From Streptomyces scabiei 87.22 (GTDB lineage: Bacteria > Actinomycetota > Actinomycetes > Streptomycetales > Streptomycetaceae): a stretch of DNA of 64,000 nt. Under the pieces are notes generated by a model that saw nothing but the letters and a program-made list of their open reading frames with translations, was not told the DNA's origin and did no database searches. The stretch's first letter is position 1. Each line of letters starts with the position of its first letter. The stretch lies in the NCBI RefSeq assembly GCF_000091305.1, contig NC_013929.1:1488001-1552000 (forward strand). The letters run 5' to 3'. Positions 53,644-62,646 of this stretch are shown piece by piece. Both the position numbers and the translations under genes were made by a program.

Positions 53644-55695
53644 CTACCGCCGGCCCAGCGCCGGATCGCTCACCCCCGCCCGCCCGTTCTCCACGTGCCC
53701 GGCGAACCGGCGCAGGAAGCCCTCACCGGCGGTGACGGTCAGGTCGTACCAGCGGTGGCTCGACCGCAGGCCGACGACCTCGCGGACGGTCGCCCCGGGG
53801 CGCACCCGGACCGTGCGGGACCGGCCGCCGTAGGCGCTCGCGACCTTCAGGGCCACCGTTTCGGCGCCCTTGTTGGTGTAGGTCAGCTCCACGTCGTCGC
53901 CGGTGTGCCGCGCGGTCACCTCCGGACGGGCCTTCCCCGTCGTGCCCGGCCCCCGGAAGACCCGCAGGAAGCCGTTCGGGCCGTGCACGGTGAGGTCGTA
54001 CGCGCCGCCGGAGCCCGCGAGGTCCCAGGTGTCCGAGACCGTCCTGCCCGCGCCGGTGGTGTACGTCCACGGCCCGTCCGTACGGTTGCCGGAGGTGACG
54101 TGGAAGGCCGCGCCTGCCCTGCCGCCGGAGGCGAACGTCAGGGTGAGGGTCCCGGTCCGGGGGCCGGCGGCGGCGTCCACGCGCGGCGCGTACTTCAGCG
54201 GCCGGGCCGGGCGCACCCCGCGCTCCTGCCTCGGCATGCTGGGGTCGTCGGGCACGGCGGGCCGGTAGTCGGGGTGCCGTTCGCGGTCCCGCGGCGCGTA
54301 GGCGTCGGTGTCCGGCAGTGCGGCGGGCCGGCTGTCCTCGCGGGAGAAGTCGAACGCGGCGGTCAGGTCACCGCAGATCGCCCGCCGCCAGGGCGAGACG
54401 TTCGGTTCCGCGACCCCGAACCGGCGCTCCATGAACCGCAGGATCGAGGTGTGGTCGAGGGTCTCGGAACAGACGTAACCGCCCTTGCTCCAGGGGGAGA
54501 CGACCAGCATCGGCACGCGCGGACCGAGCCCGTAGGGGCCGGCGACACGGCCGGCGTCGCCCGGGTAGAGGTCGAGGCCCACGTCCACCGTGGACCGGCC
54601 GTGGGAGGCGTCGCGCGGCGGCAGCGGCGGCACGAGATGGTCGAAGAAGCCGTCGTTCTCGTCGTAGGTGATGAACAGGGCCGTCCTCGCCCAGACCGCC
54701 GGGTCGGAGGTCAGCGCGTCGAGGACCTGGGAGATGTACCAGGCGCCGTAGTTCGAGGGCCAGTTGGAGTGCTCGGAGAACGCCTCGGGGGCAGCGACCC
54801 AGGAGATCTGCGGGAGCTTCCCCGCCTTGACGTCGGCCCTCAGCCGGTCGAAGTAGCCGTCGCCGGCCTTGACGTTCGTGCCGGTGCGGGCCTTGTCGTA
54901 CCAGGGGTCCCCGGGCGCGGCGTTGCGGTACTTGTTGAAGTAGAGCAGGGAGTTGTCGCCGTAGTTGCCCCGGTAGGCGTCCGCGATCCAGCCCCAGGAG
55001 CCGGCCGCGTCCAGGCCGTCGCCGATGTCCTGGTAGATCTTCCAGGAGACCCCGGCCGCTTCGAGGCGTTCGGGGTAGGTGGTCCAGTCGTAGCCGCGTT
55101 CGTCGTTGCCGAGGACGGGGCCGCCGCCCTTGCCGTCGTTGCCCGTGTGTCCCGTCCACATGTAGTAGCGGTTGGGGTCGGTCGAGCCGATGAACGAGCA
55201 GTGGTAGGAGTCGCAGACGGTGAAGGTGTCGGCGAGGGCGTAGTGGAACGGGATGTCCTCGCGGGTCAGGTACGCCATCGTCGTGGTGCCCTTGGCCGGG
55301 ACCCAGCGGTCGTACTTGCCGCCGTTGTAGGCCGCGTGGCCGTCGGGCCAGCTGTGCGGCAGGCCCTCCAGGAACTGCATGCCGAGGTCGTCGGCGTCGG
55401 GGTGGAACGGCAGGACGTCCTTCGTGCCGTCCGACTGGTGCCACACGCTCCGGCCGTCGTCCAGCGTCACCGGGTGCGGGTCGCCGAAGCCCCGTACGCC
55501 TCTCAGAGCGCCGAAGTAGTGGTCGAAGGACCGGTTCTCCTGCATGAGGACGACGATGTGCTCGACGTCCTCGATCGTGCCGGAACGGTGGTGCGCGGGC
55601 AGTGCCGCGGCCCGCTGGATACTGGCCGACAGGGCGCTGAACGCCGTGGTGGCGCCCGCCACCTGGAGGAATCGCCGCCGGTTGACTTCAGGCAT
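53644..55695 (-). CDS. Tat-exported phosphocholine-specific phospholipase C
   Basis: 683 residues. Tat signal VNRRRFLQVAGATTAFSALS, then the phosphoesterase domain: the metal/nucleophile motif EHIVVLMQENRSFDHYFGAL, TFTVCDSYHCSFIGSTDPNR, TYDENDGFFDHLVPPLPP and PMLVVSPWSKGGYVCSETLD-HTS with the remaining metal ligands. Two C-terminal beta-sandwich domains (residues about 500-590 and 595-680) are the DUF756 repeats typical of the non-haemolytic PlcC/PlcN type. It hydrolyses phosphatidylcholine outside the cell and could serve phosphate supply. Pho boxes were not found upstream. Confidence 0.93.
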   Translation of the reverse strand: MPEVNRRRFLQVAGATTAFSALSASIQRAAALPAHHRSGTIEDVEHIVVLMQENRSFDHYFGALRGVRGFGDPHPVTLDDGRSVWHQSDGTKDVLPFHPDADDLGMQFLEGLPHSWPDGHAAYNGGKYDRWVPAKGTTTMAYLTREDIPFHYALADTFTVCDSYHCSFIGSTDPNRYYMWTGHTGNDGKGGGPVLGNDERGYDWTTYPERLEAAGVSWKIYQDIGDGLDAAGSWGWIADAYRGNYGDNSLLYFNKYRNAAPGDPWYDKARTGTNVKAGDGYFDRLRADVKAGKLPQISWVAAPEAFSEHSNWPSNYGAWYISQVLDALTSDPAVWARTALFITYDENDGFFDHLVPPLPPRDASHGRSTVDVGLDLYPGDAGRVAGPYGLGPRVPMLVVSPWSKGGYVCSETLDHTSILRFMERRFGVAEPNVSPWRRAICGDLTAAFDFSREDSRPAALPDTDAYAPRDRERHPDYRPAVPDDPSMPRQERGVRPARPLKYAPRVDAAAGPRTGTLTLTFASGGRAGAAFHVTSGNRTDGPWTYTTGAGRTVSDTWDLAGSGGAYDLTVHGPNGFLRVFRGPGTTGKARPEVTARHTGDDVELTYTNKGAETVALKVASAYGGRSRTVRVRPGATVREVVGLRSSHRWYDLTVTAGEGFLRRFAGHVENGRAGVSDPALGRR

Positions 55696-56396
55696 GGGTG
55701 GATGACCTCTTGTCCTGACGTGGTGCGTCGGATGTGACCTGCGCGCTGGGAATGGTCCAAGAGGAACGAACGCGGGGGAAGGGTCCGTGGCGCGGGTGTG
55801 ACACGGGAAGGGCTGCCGGGCGAACAGCGGCGGGCGGGCGGCCCTCCCGCGGGCAAAGTCAGTGCGCGGCGGGGCTTCCGCCTGACGGAAGGGGTATTGC
55901 CCGGCCCCGTGCACGCTCAGGAATGTGGTGACACGCGGAGTGACGTGGCTCCGCGCTCAGGGTTCTCAGGGACGGGATCGCCATGCCTCACATGACCGCC
56001 TTCGCCAGGAATCAGTGGTACAGCTAGCGCACCTTTCTGACCTGCGCTTGTGTGGGGGCGATGAGGCTGTGACCTGCTAGGACGGGTTGCGGAGGCGAGC
56101 GGAGGCAGTCAGAGGAAACCGCTCTGATTCGACCCCGGTTCGACCCGGGTCGCTCAGAGGCAGTCAGAGGCAGCGACCTCTGCAACAGGCCTCTGGGGGA
56201 GCTGAGTTGACGGGTGTCGATCAAGAGTGGATCACTCTGGCGGTGCTCTGTTTCGACCTCGGTCGAGCTGCGATGGGGACGCCTGCCTCCGCTCGGGGCC
56301 AGGCAAACGAAGGCCTCCAGGACGGCCATTCTGGAGACCTTGCTGGCGCCGATGGAGGTCGGTTCCGGACACCACCCGTGGTTTTAGCGGGCCTGG
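55696..56396. other. Chromosome-to-accessory junction region with short repeats
   Basis: 701 bases with no credible gene. GAGGCAGTCAGAGG occurs at 56102-56115 and 56157-56170; between them lies the 12-bp palindrome CGACCCGGGTCG (56141-56152). GAGTGGATCACTC near 56226 and CTCCAG/CTGGAG (56315-56336) are further small palindromes. Such density of short repeats suits a plasmid origin, partition or attachment region. No tRNA gene or long direct repeat marks an att site. Confidence 0.4.
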
Positions 56397-57935
56397 GTGG
56401 CGTCCACGTTCTTGCGAGACGAACCCACCGTGCCGAACAGCACCCATCACGCCCTCTCTCAACGAAACTCCGCCGAATTCCGCGGCATTCTCAGCCCCGT
56501 CCGACTTCCGTCGGCCGCGACCGATCTCATTCTGCTCGGAGACCTCACCGGCCGCTACGCCACCGGCAGTTACAGCAGACTCGCCTCCGGCGGCCGGACT
56601 GTGGCCTTGCGCGCGGACCGCCAGGGCGCGGCTGAGCACGGGCACCGGATCACCGCGGCCATCGCCTGCCACGTGGCCCGCGCCGACGGCACCGTCGACC
56701 AGCTCACGCAGGTCCTGCTGCACCCCGAGCACGAAGGCGGACGGCACGCGAGGAACATCGCGTTGCGGTCCGGGCAGTCGCGCGCCCTGGACTACATCCG
56801 CCGGGTGTGGGCCAACGCCACGGAAGCGGTCAGCAGCACCAGGGCGCTGAGCTCCCGGCACGACGCGTACGAGGTCCTTGCCGCGCTGCGCGACCGCATC
56901 GAGACCACGCCGTGGCGCGGGGAGCGGGGACGCACCGCGCTGCGGGTGCTGCGGGCGCATCTGACCTTCGCCGAGATCGCGGGCGGTCCCCTGCATCACG
57001 CCAGTGAACGGCAGACCGCCGAGGAAGCCGGCATCTCCCGCACGACGCTGCGGGCGGTCTACGAGACCGTCCTCAAGCCGCAGGGCTGGCTGCGCCGACT
57101 GCGGGTCGGCCACGGCCGGGAGGGCTCCACGTGGTACCTGGGCGACGGCAGCGCCCCCGGACACGGTGCCCCTGCTTCGTTGTCTCGTTTCCGGACCACT
57201 CAGTTCCCCCCCGACCCGGCACTTGAGGAGTGGACCACCCCTGAGACGGCCACGACGGCCGACATCGACTCCACCGTCCTCGGCCGGCTGATGGGCCACG
57301 ACGCCTTCGCCCACCACGGCCTCGGCAGCGCCGCCCTCATGCTCATCAGCGCTCTGCACCAGCGCCCCCACCAGACGGTCGCCGAGCTGGTCGGTACTTC
57401 CTCGGTGTCCCGCGCGACCGCCTACCGGACTCTGAAACGCCTGGCCGACCACGGGCTCGTCCGGCACACCGGGGAGACCTGGGCTCTCGCACCGCGCGCA
57501 CTGGAGGGCTTCGGTAACAGCCTCCCGGACGCGGACACCTGCCTCGCCGCAACACCGGCACAGGGCTGGGCCGAGGTCGCCGAGCACCACGGCACCACGG
57601 GCGTCGCAGCCCGACGGAAGGCCTTTCACGCAAACGAGCGTGCGGCGTACCGGGCGGCGCTGGACCGGCTTGCGGAGCACCGCAGCAAGGCCGTGGTGAT
57701 CGACCGCGACGGCCGCCAAATCCTGGTCCCCGCACGACGTCCCGACGAGATCCCGTCCGCCTGGCACGCCCCCGACGGGCGCGTCCTGGACCCGGTCACA
57801 GGTCGTCCGGCCGCCGACTGGCGGGTCGCCACCGACGGCCGCCTGATCCTCATCACCCCATCCGACCAGCGCAGTTACGACGAGCTGGCCGCCGCCCATG
57901 CCGAAGCCCTCAACGAATGGAACTCCGCCGCATGA
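56397..57935 (+). CDS. Plasmid-type winged-helix protein, possible replication-associated
   Basis: 512 residues from GTG 56397; GTG 56430 (MPNSTHHALSQRNSAEFRGI) is an equal choice and neither has a good ribosome site. Blocks include AIACHVARADGTVDQLTQVL, a helical region with TPWRGERGRTALRVLRAHLT, a first HTH (QTAEEAGISRTTLRAVYETV) and a second MarR/IclR-like winged helix (HQTVAELVGTSSVSRATAYR, TLKRLADHGLVRHTGETWAL). Such proteins are recurrent next to par genes on actinobacterial plasmids and integrated elements; I infer a primase- or Rep-accessory role, unproven. Its stop overlaps the next gene (ATGA). Confidence 0.65.
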   Translation: MASTFLRDEPTVPNSTHHALSQRNSAEFRGILSPVRLPSAATDLILLGDLTGRYATGSYSRLASGGRTVALRADRQGAAEHGHRITAAIACHVARADGTVDQLTQVLLHPEHEGGRHARNIALRSGQSRALDYIRRVWANATEAVSSTRALSSRHDAYEVLAALRDRIETTPWRGERGRTALRVLRAHLTFAEIAGGPLHHASERQTAEEAGISRTTLRAVYETVLKPQGWLRRLRVGHGREGSTWYLGDGSAPGHGAPASLSRFRTTQFPPDPALEEWTTPETATTADIDSTVLGRLMGHDAFAHHGLGSAALMLISALHQRPHQTVAELVGTSSVSRATAYRTLKRLADHGLVRHTGETWALAPRALEGFGNSLPDADTCLAATPAQGWAEVAEHHGTTGVAARRKAFHANERAAYRAALDRLAEHRSKAVVIDRDGRQILVPARRPDEIPSAWHAPDGRVLDPVTGRPAADWRVATDGRLILITPSDQRSYDELAAAHAEALNEWNSAA

Positions 57936-58507
57936 ACCAACAACACCCTCCAACCAACCCTGCCCAAAGCCAGCCGGTGACCCCAGAGGACCTGCGCAAG
58001 CAGTACGAGTCCGGCGCCACAGTCGACGAACTCGTCGCCGCCAGCGGCCTGTCCTACGGCACGGTTCTCAACCGGCTGCACGAGGTGGGGACGGTGATGC
58101 GCACGTCGTGGCAAACCCGTCGGATGCGCCAGGATCCGCAGGCTCGCCAGCGTCTGGCGGCCCACCTGCGCACCCTGTACGAGCAGCATGGCGCAACCCT
58201 CACGGAGCTCGCCGCGGCCGCGGGAGAGACGAGGCGTGCTGCCCGACGCCTGCTGATCGAGGCCGGTGGGACCGTGCGCACCACTCAGCAGACGCTGCGG
58301 GTGCGCGCCGCAGCGCGGGCCGTCGAGCGGCACAAGCTCGCGCTGTCCCTGCGGGCACGGTACGAGGCCGGCGCCTCAGTCCCGGACCTCGCTCAGGAGT
58401 GCAACTACTCCGTCGCCACCGTCTACCGGCTCCTGCACCAGGCCGGCACCCGGATGCGTCCCCAGCACAACCACAGCCCAGCCCGTGACCCGAGGAAACA
58501 GTCATGA
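57932..58507 (+). CDS. Triple helix-turn-helix protein
   Basis: 191 residues from ATG 57932 (four-base overlap with the preceding stop). Three HTH units of about 55 residues can be aligned by eye: LRKQYESGATVDELVAASGL, LRTLYEQHGATLTELAAAAG and LRARYEAGASVPDLAQECNY, each followed by a recognition-type helix ending in H or IEAG and then G-[TG]-x-M/V-R. The second ends GGTVRTTQQT, the first GTVMRTSWQT. The repeat architecture suggests cooperative binding of repeated DNA. No catalytic motif. Confidence 0.72.
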   Translation: MNQQHPPTNPAQSQPVTPEDLRKQYESGATVDELVAASGLSYGTVLNRLHEVGTVMRTSWQTRRMRQDPQARQRLAAHLRTLYEQHGATLTELAAAAGETRRAARRLLIEAGGTVRTTQQTLRVRAAARAVERHKLALSLRARYEAGASVPDLAQECNYSVATVYRLLHQAGTRMRPQHNHSPARDPRKQS

Positions 58508-58690
58508 GCGCCCCCAGCCTGTCGGGTGTCCCCCGCCATGCCCGACAGAGGGAGTCGACCGTGCGCCATGCCGGGCGCGGCGCGGCTGCACGGGCCCCTC
58601 CGTCATCGGCAAGCAGCGCACCGAAGTCGGCTCTCTCGCAGACCCCCACAACTCAACGCACCCTTTCCAGTTTCAGGAGAACAAGCACAC
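58508..58690 (+). other. Leader of the par operon
   Basis: 183 bases between the triple-HTH gene and parA. A short frame begins with ATG at 58504 but runs out of frame into parA and is Ser/Arg/Pro-rich, so I do not call it a gene. A clear AGGAG at 58674-58678 lies 12 bases before the parA GTG. Confidence 0.35.
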
Positions 58691-59404
58691 GTGAACGAGA
58701 ACACCCGTATCAAGACCCTGGCCGCGGCCACAGCCCGCGCCTGGGACGCCTTCGTCATCGTCGTCGGCATGCTCAAGGGCGGCACCGGCAAGACCACCTC
58801 CGCCTGGTTCATCGCCCTCTACTACGCCGTCGTCCTGGAGCTGCCGACGCTGCTGCTGGACGCCGACGCCACCAGCCAGTCCGCCTACGACTGGTGCAAG
58901 GTCGCCCAGGCCGCCGGCTTCGAGATCCCGGCCGACTTGGTGGTCGAGCGGTACCCGTTCGACGACATCGCCGAGTACATCCGTGAGAAGCGGTCCGAGT
59001 TCGGCGCGATCGTCGTCGACGCCGGCGGCGGCAGCGCCCGCATCTTCCACGAGGCTGTCACCGAGGCGAACCTGCTGCTCGTGCCGGTCGCCCCCACCAA
59101 GATCGAGCGCCGCAAGCTCGTGGCCACCTTCGACGAGGCCGAGCGCGCCGCCGCCCGTAACGAGCGCGACGTCACCGCCCACGTGGTCCTCGTGAAGGCC
59201 GACGACCGCACCAGCCTGCCCCGCAACGCCAAGGACAAGCTGCTGGAGCCCGAGAAGGGTGAGGGCATCGGCCCAGACCGCGACGAGCCGTTCCCGCTCG
59301 CCGAGACCGTCATCCACGCCTGGGTGCACTACATGGAGGCCTTCGGCGAGATCCCGACCGAGCTGAGCGAGTACGCCGAGCTGATGAAGGAGCTCACCGC
59401 ATGA
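58691..59404 (+). CDS. parA: ParA-family partition ATPase
   Basis: 237 residues from GTG 58691. Deviant Walker A is GMLKGGTGKTTSAWFIALYY, Walker A' LLLDADATSQSAYDW, and Walker B VVDAGGGSARIF followed by LLLVPVAPTKIERRK. The absence of an N-terminal HTH makes it a type Ib (small) ParA. It moves DNA through dynamic ATP-dependent binding together with a centromere-binding partner, presumably the overlapping gene. In the chromosome context it marks a plasmid-derived element. Confidence 0.88.
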   Translation: MNENTRIKTLAAATARAWDAFVIVVGMLKGGTGKTTSAWFIALYYAVVLELPTLLLDADATSQSAYDWCKVAQAAGFEIPADLVVERYPFDDIAEYIREKRSEFGAIVVDAGGGSARIFHEAVTEANLLLVPVAPTKIERRKLVATFDEAERAAARNERDVTAHVVLVKADDRTSLPRNAKDKLLEPEKGEGIGPDRDEPFPLAETVIHAWVHYMEAFGEIPTELSEYAELMKELTA

Positions 59405-60279
59405 GCGAGCGAATGAAACCCCCGGCCCGCCGCACCGGCCGCACCCTGGGCGGGGCCAAGAAGACGGCACCACCTCCCCCTCCCCCGGCCGCCGAGCTCA
59501 CCCCCGAGCAGTACGCCGCCGAACAGGCCACCGACCAGGGCGAAGGCCGTCCCGCTGCAAGGGAGTCCCAAGGTCAGCCCCCTTCCACTGTGCCCGTCGA
59601 GGCATCAGCGCAGGCCCGGACCGAGGCGATGGCCGAGGTGTCGCAGGCGCCTGCGACACCATCCGCCCACGCGGGCATCGAGACTGCACCAATGAGCCCG
59701 GTGCAGGTGTCGGCCGCCAATCAGGAGACTGGTCAGGCCGTCGTCGCCCCCGAGGCGGGAGCAGTAGCTGCTGTGGAGTCGGTGGAGCAGCAAGCGCTGG
59801 GACAGACCGTGGCCCCGGCAGCGGGGCCTGCAGCACCTGCGGTCCAGCCCCCGCAGTCAGTCGAGCACGTCTCACAGCGTGGGTCGTCCCGAAACACGGG
59901 CACCGCTCCAGGTGGGGCGTACACCGCTGAGGTGGCGGTTCACTCGACGGTCCTTCCCGTTGCGGGAAGTAGTGCGTTCCCTGCGAGCGCCAGCGCAGCG
60001 AGTCCTCAGCACGAGCAGCATGCCGGTTCGGATGCCGCGCCCAGTAACGGGACGTCATGGGAGCGGGGGCCGGGGCGTCCGAAGGACATCCCGGAGGCGG
60101 CAGTCGTCCTTAATCAGCGCATCATCGCGCGCGAGAGCCTGGACGCCTCGGTCCCTGCTGCGCTGAAGCTGAAGAAGCGGATCAAGCGCTTCGCGCTGGA
60201 CAACGAACTCGACCACCTGCCCATGGGCGACATCGTCTCGGTCGCGCTGGACGAGTGGCTCACCACCCGCGGGTTCTGA
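59401..60279 (+). CDS. ParB-like centromere-binding candidate with C-terminal RHH-type domain
   Basis: 292 residues, coupled to parA (ATGA). Residues 1-220 are low complexity (Pro/Ala/Glu/Gln-rich, no fold predicted). Residues 225-292 are compact: GRPKDIPEAAVVLNQRIIAR, then ESLDASVPAALKLKKRIKRF and DNELDHLPMGDIVSVALDEW. This is a helix-strand-helix pattern like ribbon-helix-helix proteins. The same domain recurs in the gene at 60407. In type Ib par systems an RHH protein binds the centromere, so this is the probable ParB; the role of the long disordered part may be in ParA stimulation. Confidence 0.7.
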   Translation: MSERMKPPARRTGRTLGGAKKTAPPPPPPAAELTPEQYAAEQATDQGEGRPAARESQGQPPSTVPVEASAQARTEAMAEVSQAPATPSAHAGIETAPMSPVQVSAANQETGQAVVAPEAGAVAAVESVEQQALGQTVAPAAGPAAPAVQPPQSVEHVSQRGSSRNTGTAPGGAYTAEVAVHSTVLPVAGSSAFPASASAASPQHEQHAGSDAAPSNGTSWERGPGRPKDIPEAAVVLNQRIIARESLDASVPAALKLKKRIKRFALDNELDHLPMGDIVSVALDEWLTTRGF

Positions 60280-60360
60280 CCCGCCGTACGGCACAGGGGG
60301 GCGGCAGCCAGCTCGCGGAGTGCGCGGCCGCCCCTTCCGCCGACTATTCCAATAGCCCAA

Positions 60361-60382
60361 TAGGCGGCTAACTAGCCGCCTA
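60361..60382. promoter_or_regulatory. Perfect 22-bp palindrome between the two RHH-like genes (candidate parS/operator)
   Basis: TAGGCGGCTA-AC-TAGCCGCCTA with perfect 10-bp arms. It is flanked by direct repeats: CCAATAGC/CCAATAGG before it and TAGCCGCC/TAGCCGCA running through its right arm. This is the arrangement of small par centromeres and autoregulatory operators. Confidence 0.6.
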
Positions 60383-60406
60383 GCCGCACTGACCGGAGCA
60401 ACGTTC

Positions 60407-60718
60407 GTGCCCGACCTCTCCCACCACGCCCGTCGGCTACGCGACGTGGCCGACGCACTCGATGCGCAGTCCGAGCCCGCCGACGATCCGCTCACTCCCC
60501 ATCCCGACACTCTCGCGGTGATCGGCAACCGCCACATCAAACGCGGACAGCTCAACTACGCCGTCCCTGACGTCCTGCAACTTCAGAGACGCATCCGTCG
60601 CTACTACGCCGACCAGGACGTTCCCCACGGCGACATCGTCGCCCTGGCCCTCGATAGCTGGCTTCGTGCCAAGGGCTACCCACCCGACCTCGCCCTGCCC
60701 CAGGCTGAAACGCCATGA
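60407..60718 (+). CDS. Second RHH-type DNA-binding protein of the par cluster
   Basis: 103 residues from GTG 60407. Its last 60 residues, RGQLNYAVPDVLQLQRRIRR, YYADQDVPHGDIVALALDSW and LRAKGY, align with the C-terminus of the 59401 gene product (RESLDASVPAALKLKKRIKR..., D-IV-ALDxWL-x-x-KGY/RGF). It lacks the long disordered part. It may compete with or co-bind with the longer protein, or act as the operon's repressor. Confidence 0.7.
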   Translation: MPDLSHHARRLRDVADALDAQSEPADDPLTPHPDTLAVIGNRHIKRGQLNYAVPDVLQLQRRIRRYYADQDVPHGDIVALALDSWLRAKGYPPDLALPQAETP

Positions 60719-60761
60719 GCGGGCAGTCGGACCAACTGCCGCTGGGCTCCCTTCCTGCTGT

Positions 60762-61811
60762 CTACCGGGCAAGGTAGGTCAGCACGGTGCGCGCCGCAGT
60801 GGCTTTGTCCTCCCCCTCGGTGAGGGCGAACAGACTCATCAGAGTGCTGGCGGCGGTGATATGGCCAAACTGGTCGACCAGGGCGCCGTAGTACTGGGTG
60901 ATTGCAGCCCGAAGCGGGGCGTCGGTGTCGGCCACATCCTCCCTGCCAGCGTGCAGCCCCGCCAGGACGAACGGGAGCGAGGAGGCCGAAACCCACGGCT
61001 GGGTGATGACCTGCCAAGAAAGGACCTGGAGGTTGCGCGGCCGGTGCGAGGGCAGTGTCGCCCGATACAGGCCGGCGTAGGCGGCGCTGAGCCATGCCGA
61101 GGCCTCGTGCGGCAGGGAGCCAATGGTCTGCGAAGCAGCATTGAGGACGAATGCCGCCGCGGCTTGTGGGTCGGACCATGCGCCTGGCCGTGACACAGCC
61201 ACAGCAACCGCCGTTGCCTGCCAGCCGTCGGCCTGCGCCGCAGTACTGTAGAGGTCGGCGAAGAACGGGATGTCGACGTAGTAGTTTCGGAGCAGCTCGG
61301 CCTTCATGACCAATCCCTCCCGGGGCTCCATCAGGTTGCTCTGCACGCAGGCGTCGATGAGAGCGAGCGTGCCGAAGGAGGCCACGCCCTGCGACCGTGC
61401 GACAGCGCGCAAGATTCGGTCGTCGCACCACAGGATGTGGCCGTGTTCCTTGGCGTAGTCGACGGCCGTCAGCCATTCCGTGCCACGACGGCCGCTGGGC
61501 AGTCGTGGAAGGCTGCGCAACTCCGGCCGTGACACCCGGGGAGCTGATTGCATGATCTCCACCGGCCGCGCTGACGTGGACCGCAGCGCGGCCAACTGCT
61601 CGGGCGTCGAGGTCAGGACGGCGGTACTGGCGCTGCGCTCATCCCAAGCCAGTGTCATATCGGACCGCAGCGCAATGGACTCTTTGGCCTGCAGCGTGTC
61701 AGCCAGAAGCTGGTCAGTCGTCATGACCACCTGCCGCTGGCCGATCAGTTGCTCGGACACGCCACGCTCCAGCAGAGCGAGCGTAGCGGCCGCACTGGTG
61801 TCCAACATCAC
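60762..61811 (-). CDS. PIN-domain-like protein, possibly truncated
   Basis: 349 residues. The N-terminus VMLDTSAAATLALLERG looks like the first strand of a PIN nuclease (conserved Asp), with the later acidic sites in WLTAVDYAKEHGHILWCDDR and the Gly-Thr of RSQGVASFGTLALIDACV. From about residue 190 the protein is all-helical (TPR-like). In related large proteins this PIN-plus-tail follows a much longer N-terminal part; here the frame is closed by a TAG only seven codons before the GTG. It could be intact or a C-terminal fragment. It abuts the truncated integrase tail at 61812. Confidence 0.55.
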   Translation of the reverse strand: MMLDTSAAATLALLERGVSEQLIGQRQVVMTTDQLLADTLQAKESIALRSDMTLAWDERSASTAVLTSTPEQLAALRSTSARPVEIMQSAPRVSRPELRSLPRLPSGRRGTEWLTAVDYAKEHGHILWCDDRILRAVARSQGVASFGTLALIDACVQSNLMEPREGLVMKAELLRNYYVDIPFFADLYSTAAQADGWQATAVAVAVSRPGAWSDPQAAAAFVLNAASQTIGSLPHEASAWLSAAYAGLYRATLPSHRPRNLQVLSWQVITQPWVSASSLPFVLAGLHAGREDVADTDAPLRAAITQYYGALVDQFGHITAASTLMSLFALTEGEDKATAARTVLTYLAR

Positions 61812-62130
61812 CCGCCCGCATCCGCGGATCTATCCGGGCACGTTCGTCACCTGCAGCGACAACCCCGACCGCCGTCTTTGCAGGCCACCGGCCGACAGCG
61901 CCCAGGCTCCTGCACTGAACAGCTGCCAGCCCCTGGCCTGCAACAACGCCGCCTTCACCGAAGACAACAGGGCGGCCTGGCGCCATCGACTCGCCCTGCT
62001 GGACGTCCAGTTAGCGCGCGGCGACATCCTCGCTCCACTCGTCCGCGACCGGCTGGTCCGACGCCGCGACGAGATCGCCTCCTTTCTCGGCTATCCCACC
62101 CCAGCACCAGATCAACAGGCGCGGACATGA
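61812..62130 (+). pseudogene. C-terminal remnant of a Tn554-type (TnpB-like) tyrosine integrase
   Basis: The open frame reads PHPRIYPGTFVTCSDNPDRR, LCRPPADSAQAPALNSCQPL, ACNNAAFTEDNRAAWRHRLA and RDRLVRRRDEIASFLGYP. This Cys-rich tail with C-x6-C and C-x4-C spacing, an Asn-Arg-x-x-W helix and RRxxI is the C-terminal zinc-finger-like region of large Tn554-family integrases. The catalytic domain (R-H-R-Y) is missing. Its stop overlaps the next gene (ATGA). Confidence 0.6.
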
Positions 62131-62531
62131 GACGGCACGAACTGACCCTCCAGGCCGTCGATGCTGCCGTCGAGGCTCTGCTGGAAGACGCCGCAGACGG
62201 GCCCCGGGCCACTGTCTCCGCTCTTGCCCGCCGCCTCAACGTCCCCCGCCAGACCCTCTACCGGGACTTCCCCGATCAGATCACCCGGCTCCAGACGGAA
62301 GCAGCCCGCTCGGCGACCCAGCCCCGCGCCCGCAACACCGATAAGGACCAGCAGACCATTGCCCGCCTGCGCGCAGAGAAGGAGAACCTCACCCGTCACC
62401 TGTACATCTACGAAGACCACATCCGGCGCCTGACCCTGGAGAACGAGGCCCTGCGCGTCGCCCTGCAGGCTCACAGCGGCGTCACCCTGATCAGCCCGAG
62501 AACCGGAGACACCGTCCCCGGCCGCCCCTGA
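62127..62531 (+). CDS. DUF6262/TnpC-like accessory protein with HTH and coiled coil
   Basis: 134 residues. An N-terminal TetR-like HTH (AVEALLEDAADGPRATVSAL, ARRLNVPRQTLYRDFPDQI) leads into a coiled coil (IARLRAEKENLTRHLYIYED, HIRRLTLENEALRVALQAH). This size and layout match the third protein (TnpC) of Tn554-type transposition units, which follows the integrase by overlap, as here. Intact itself but stranded without the recombinases. Confidence 0.75.
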   Translation: MRRHELTLQAVDAAVEALLEDAADGPRATVSALARRLNVPRQTLYRDFPDQITRLQTEAARSATQPRARNTDKDQQTIARLRAEKENLTRHLYIYEDHIRRLTLENEALRVALQAHSGVTLISPRTGDTVPGRP

Positions 62532-62646
62532 CCCTGACAGCTCGGGACATTGGTCCGTACACAGATGAAGAGCGGCCGAACTTCAGATGTACGCCCGGCT
62601 GGCTCGGACTCCTGTCTGACCGCTGCGTGACAGCAGCCGACCTGGG

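Noticed and set aside
56131..56152. tRNA T-arm-like sequence GGTTCGACCC as an attachment site
   Set aside because: No acceptor, D or anticodon arm is near; the match is a short palindromic GC stretch.
58504..58986. A small gene between the triple-HTH gene and parA
   Set aside because: The ATG is coupled to the previous stop, but the product is Ser/Arg/Pro-rich and runs far into parA out of frame.
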